NCBI GenBank assembly: GCA_018340375.1
Contig: JAFFJZ010000004.1
Coordinates: forward strand, 28,432,001 to 28,496,000
DNA: 64,000 bases
Direction: 5' to 3'
From: Gonatopus flavifemur
Taxonomy: Eukaryota; Arthropoda; Insecta; Hymenoptera; Dryinidae
The notes under the pieces were generated by a model. That model saw only the letters and a list, made by a program, of their open reading frames with translations, did not search any database and had not been told where the DNA came from. Positions 62,743-64,000 of the stretch are shown here, in pieces (the first letter of the stretch is position 1; each line of letters starts with the position of its first letter). A program made the position numbers and the translations under genes.

Positions 62743-64000
62743 CCCTCGAACGTGATTCACCATCCATTTGCATCACTCTTTTCTCACCAACTATATTTTT
62801 ACTGGATTCTGGTGCTGGTCCATGTCTAATAAAGAAATCAATAATTCAAGGAAAAACCGATATAGATTCTAGTGAGATATTATACCTATCAGGAATTTCT
62901 ACCGACATTGTGCCAACCCTAGGCAAAATATTACTAAATTTCTTAGGAAATGTTACCAAATTCCATGTGGTACCAGATGATTTCCCCATCGAACAGGACG
63001 GGATAGTTGGAACATCTTTTCTTGCAAAGCACAGAGCTAAATTGAACTGGGAGATAAATTGTTTAGAAATAAATAATTCAAAGATACCCTTTTTGAATAA
63101 AACTCAAATTCATAAGATTGCTCCACGAACTCGAAAAATTATTCATGTTAAATTGATGAATACTCACTTACGTGAAGGATATTTACCTCGACTAAAATCT
63201 GTCGAAGGAGTTTATTCTGGAAATGCAATAGTTAAAAACTGTAACGGTTATACCTACTTACCAGTCATAAACACTACGAATGGAGAAATAGAATTAACTA
63301 CCCCAGAGTTAATTATACACGAAGTCGAGAAAATCCATGAAAGTTCACCATTCCTGAATAATAACAATAGAAAGTATGGAAGAAAGAAAAGATGTTCTCA
63401 GAAAATTACTAGAGGAAAAATATTCACTATCCAAGACGATGATAGATTGAAACGAACCATGGAATCACTACGATTAGATCATTTAAATACAGAGGAACAA
63501 AAAGAGGTTGAAATTTTAATCAAGGAAAGCTTAGATTTGTTTCACATACCAGGAGATCAATTGACTTGCACAAATCTTATAGAACATTCAATATCCACGA
63601 CAGATGAGCAACCTATTATTACAAAACAATATAGATATCCACCTCAACTTAAAGACGAAATTCTTAAACAAGTTAATGATCTATTGAACGATGGAATTAT
63701 CCAACCCTCACAATCACCATATAATACACCGGTTTGGATAGTCCCTAAAAAACCAGATTCACAAGGAAATAAAAGGTGGCGAATGGTTTTAGATTTTAGG
63801 GCATTAAATGAAAAAACAATAGGGAATGCATATCCATTGCCTAATATCACCGAAATTTTAGATCAACTAGGCAGTGCGAAATATTTCAGCACTTTTGATT
63901 TGGCTTCAGGTTTTCATCAAATAAAAATGAGCGAAAAGGATCGACACAAAACAGCATTTTCCACTCCACATGGACATTATGAATTTTCAAGAATGCCATT
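62640..64000 (+). CDS. pol: pol polyprotein (protease, reverse transcriptase), continues beyond the window
   Basis: Read in the -1 frame relative to gag and open to the edge, with no stop. The aspartic protease motif LLDSGAGPCLIKK lies at about 62810-62845 (DSG catalytic triad), with a flap/C-terminal region to DGIVGTSFLAKHRAKLNW near 63000. A spacer of about 150 residues precedes RT. The reverse transcriptase begins near 63640 with LNDGIIQPSQSPYNTPVWIV, PKKPDSQGNKRWRMVLDFRA and YFSTFDLASGFHQIKM (first catalytic aspartate in FDLASG), and reaches FSTPHGHYEFSRMPF at the edge. YMDD-type motif, RNase H and integrase must lie to the right. Expression depends on the frameshift signal at 62637-62669. 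Confidence 0.9.

Larger units (their letters stand above)
57250..64000 (+). mobile_element. gypsy-type LTR retrotransposon, open at the right edge
   Basis: Promoter, poly(A) signal, primer-binding site, gag and pol appear in retroelement order. The 5' boundary is uncertain: the LTR must begin before the TATA box at 57422 and end just before the primer-binding site at 59233, so it exceeds 1.8 kb. The right half (rest of RT, RNase H, integrase, 3' LTR) lies outside the window. RT wording resembles the 17.6/gypsy group, but a CCHC-rich gag is unlike classical errantiviruses. Confidence 0.8.

Overview
This is AT-rich eukaryotic DNA, most likely from an insect. The grounds are several mariner lineages, an I-clade-like LINE with an RNase H domain, a gypsy element primed by what looks like an arthropod tRNA-Ser, a DIRS-like element, hAT/piggyBac-type MITEs, GT-AG introns and TATA-plus-TCAGT promoters. 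I cannot name the species. Almost everything I can identify is mobile or repetitive DNA in several nested layers. The one candidate host gene is a short two-exon gene for a small secreted peptide (8447-8690, minus strand). No rRNA, CRISPR or clear functional tRNA gene was seen.

Layout. 0.3-4.8 kb: a tandem macrosatellite (unit about 1.16 kb) whose copies carry different MITEs, so each insertion can be checked against an empty copy. 5.5-8.5 kb: a dense field of nested palindromic MITEs, several with 8-bp target duplications. 8.4-8.9 kb: the putative secreted-peptide gene. 9.0-10.4 kb: a decayed mariner carrying a MITE. 10.9-12.2 kb: a giant imperfect palindrome, followed by two unrecognised coding-like ORFs. 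13.2-15.0 kb: a satellite split by a fold-back element with further MITEs inside. 16.2-20.0 kb: a 3.8-kb DNA transposon with about 645-bp inverted repeats and a broken transposase. 21.9-26.4 kb: MITEs, satellite, an old LINE fragment and a TTAA-flanked palindrome. 27.1-28.6 kb: a mariner with an open transposase frame and a hAT-like MITE in its 5' UTR. 28.8-34.4 kb: a nearly complete LINE whose ORF2 carries five in-frame stops and no frameshift. 35.4-36.7 kb: a second mariner with an open transposase frame. 38.2-39.6 kb: MITEs. 40.2-42.2 kb: a decayed hAT-like transposase. 42.25-44.03 kb: an internally deleted DIRS-like element with a probable spliced gag. 44-48.4 kb: tandem repeats, a LINE 3' fragment, a piggyBac-like MITE and tRNA-like repeats. 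50.2-51.5 kb: a third, frameshifted mariner. 53.7-57.1 kb: degenerate minisatellites.

57.4-64.0 kb (open at the right edge): a young-looking gypsy-type LTR retrotransposon. Between its promoter and its primer-binding site lie a 32-bp minisatellite, four hairpins with the same loop, and two paralogous small ORFs, each with a CX2CX9CX2C motif, followed by a poly(A) signal. If the promoter and primer-binding site are read correctly, these ORFs lie inside the LTR. The gag-pol junction carries a textbook -1 frameshift cassette (GGGAAAC, 7-nt spacer, perfect GC-rich hairpin), and the nucleocapsid has six CCHC knuckles. This element is the most unusual system in the window.
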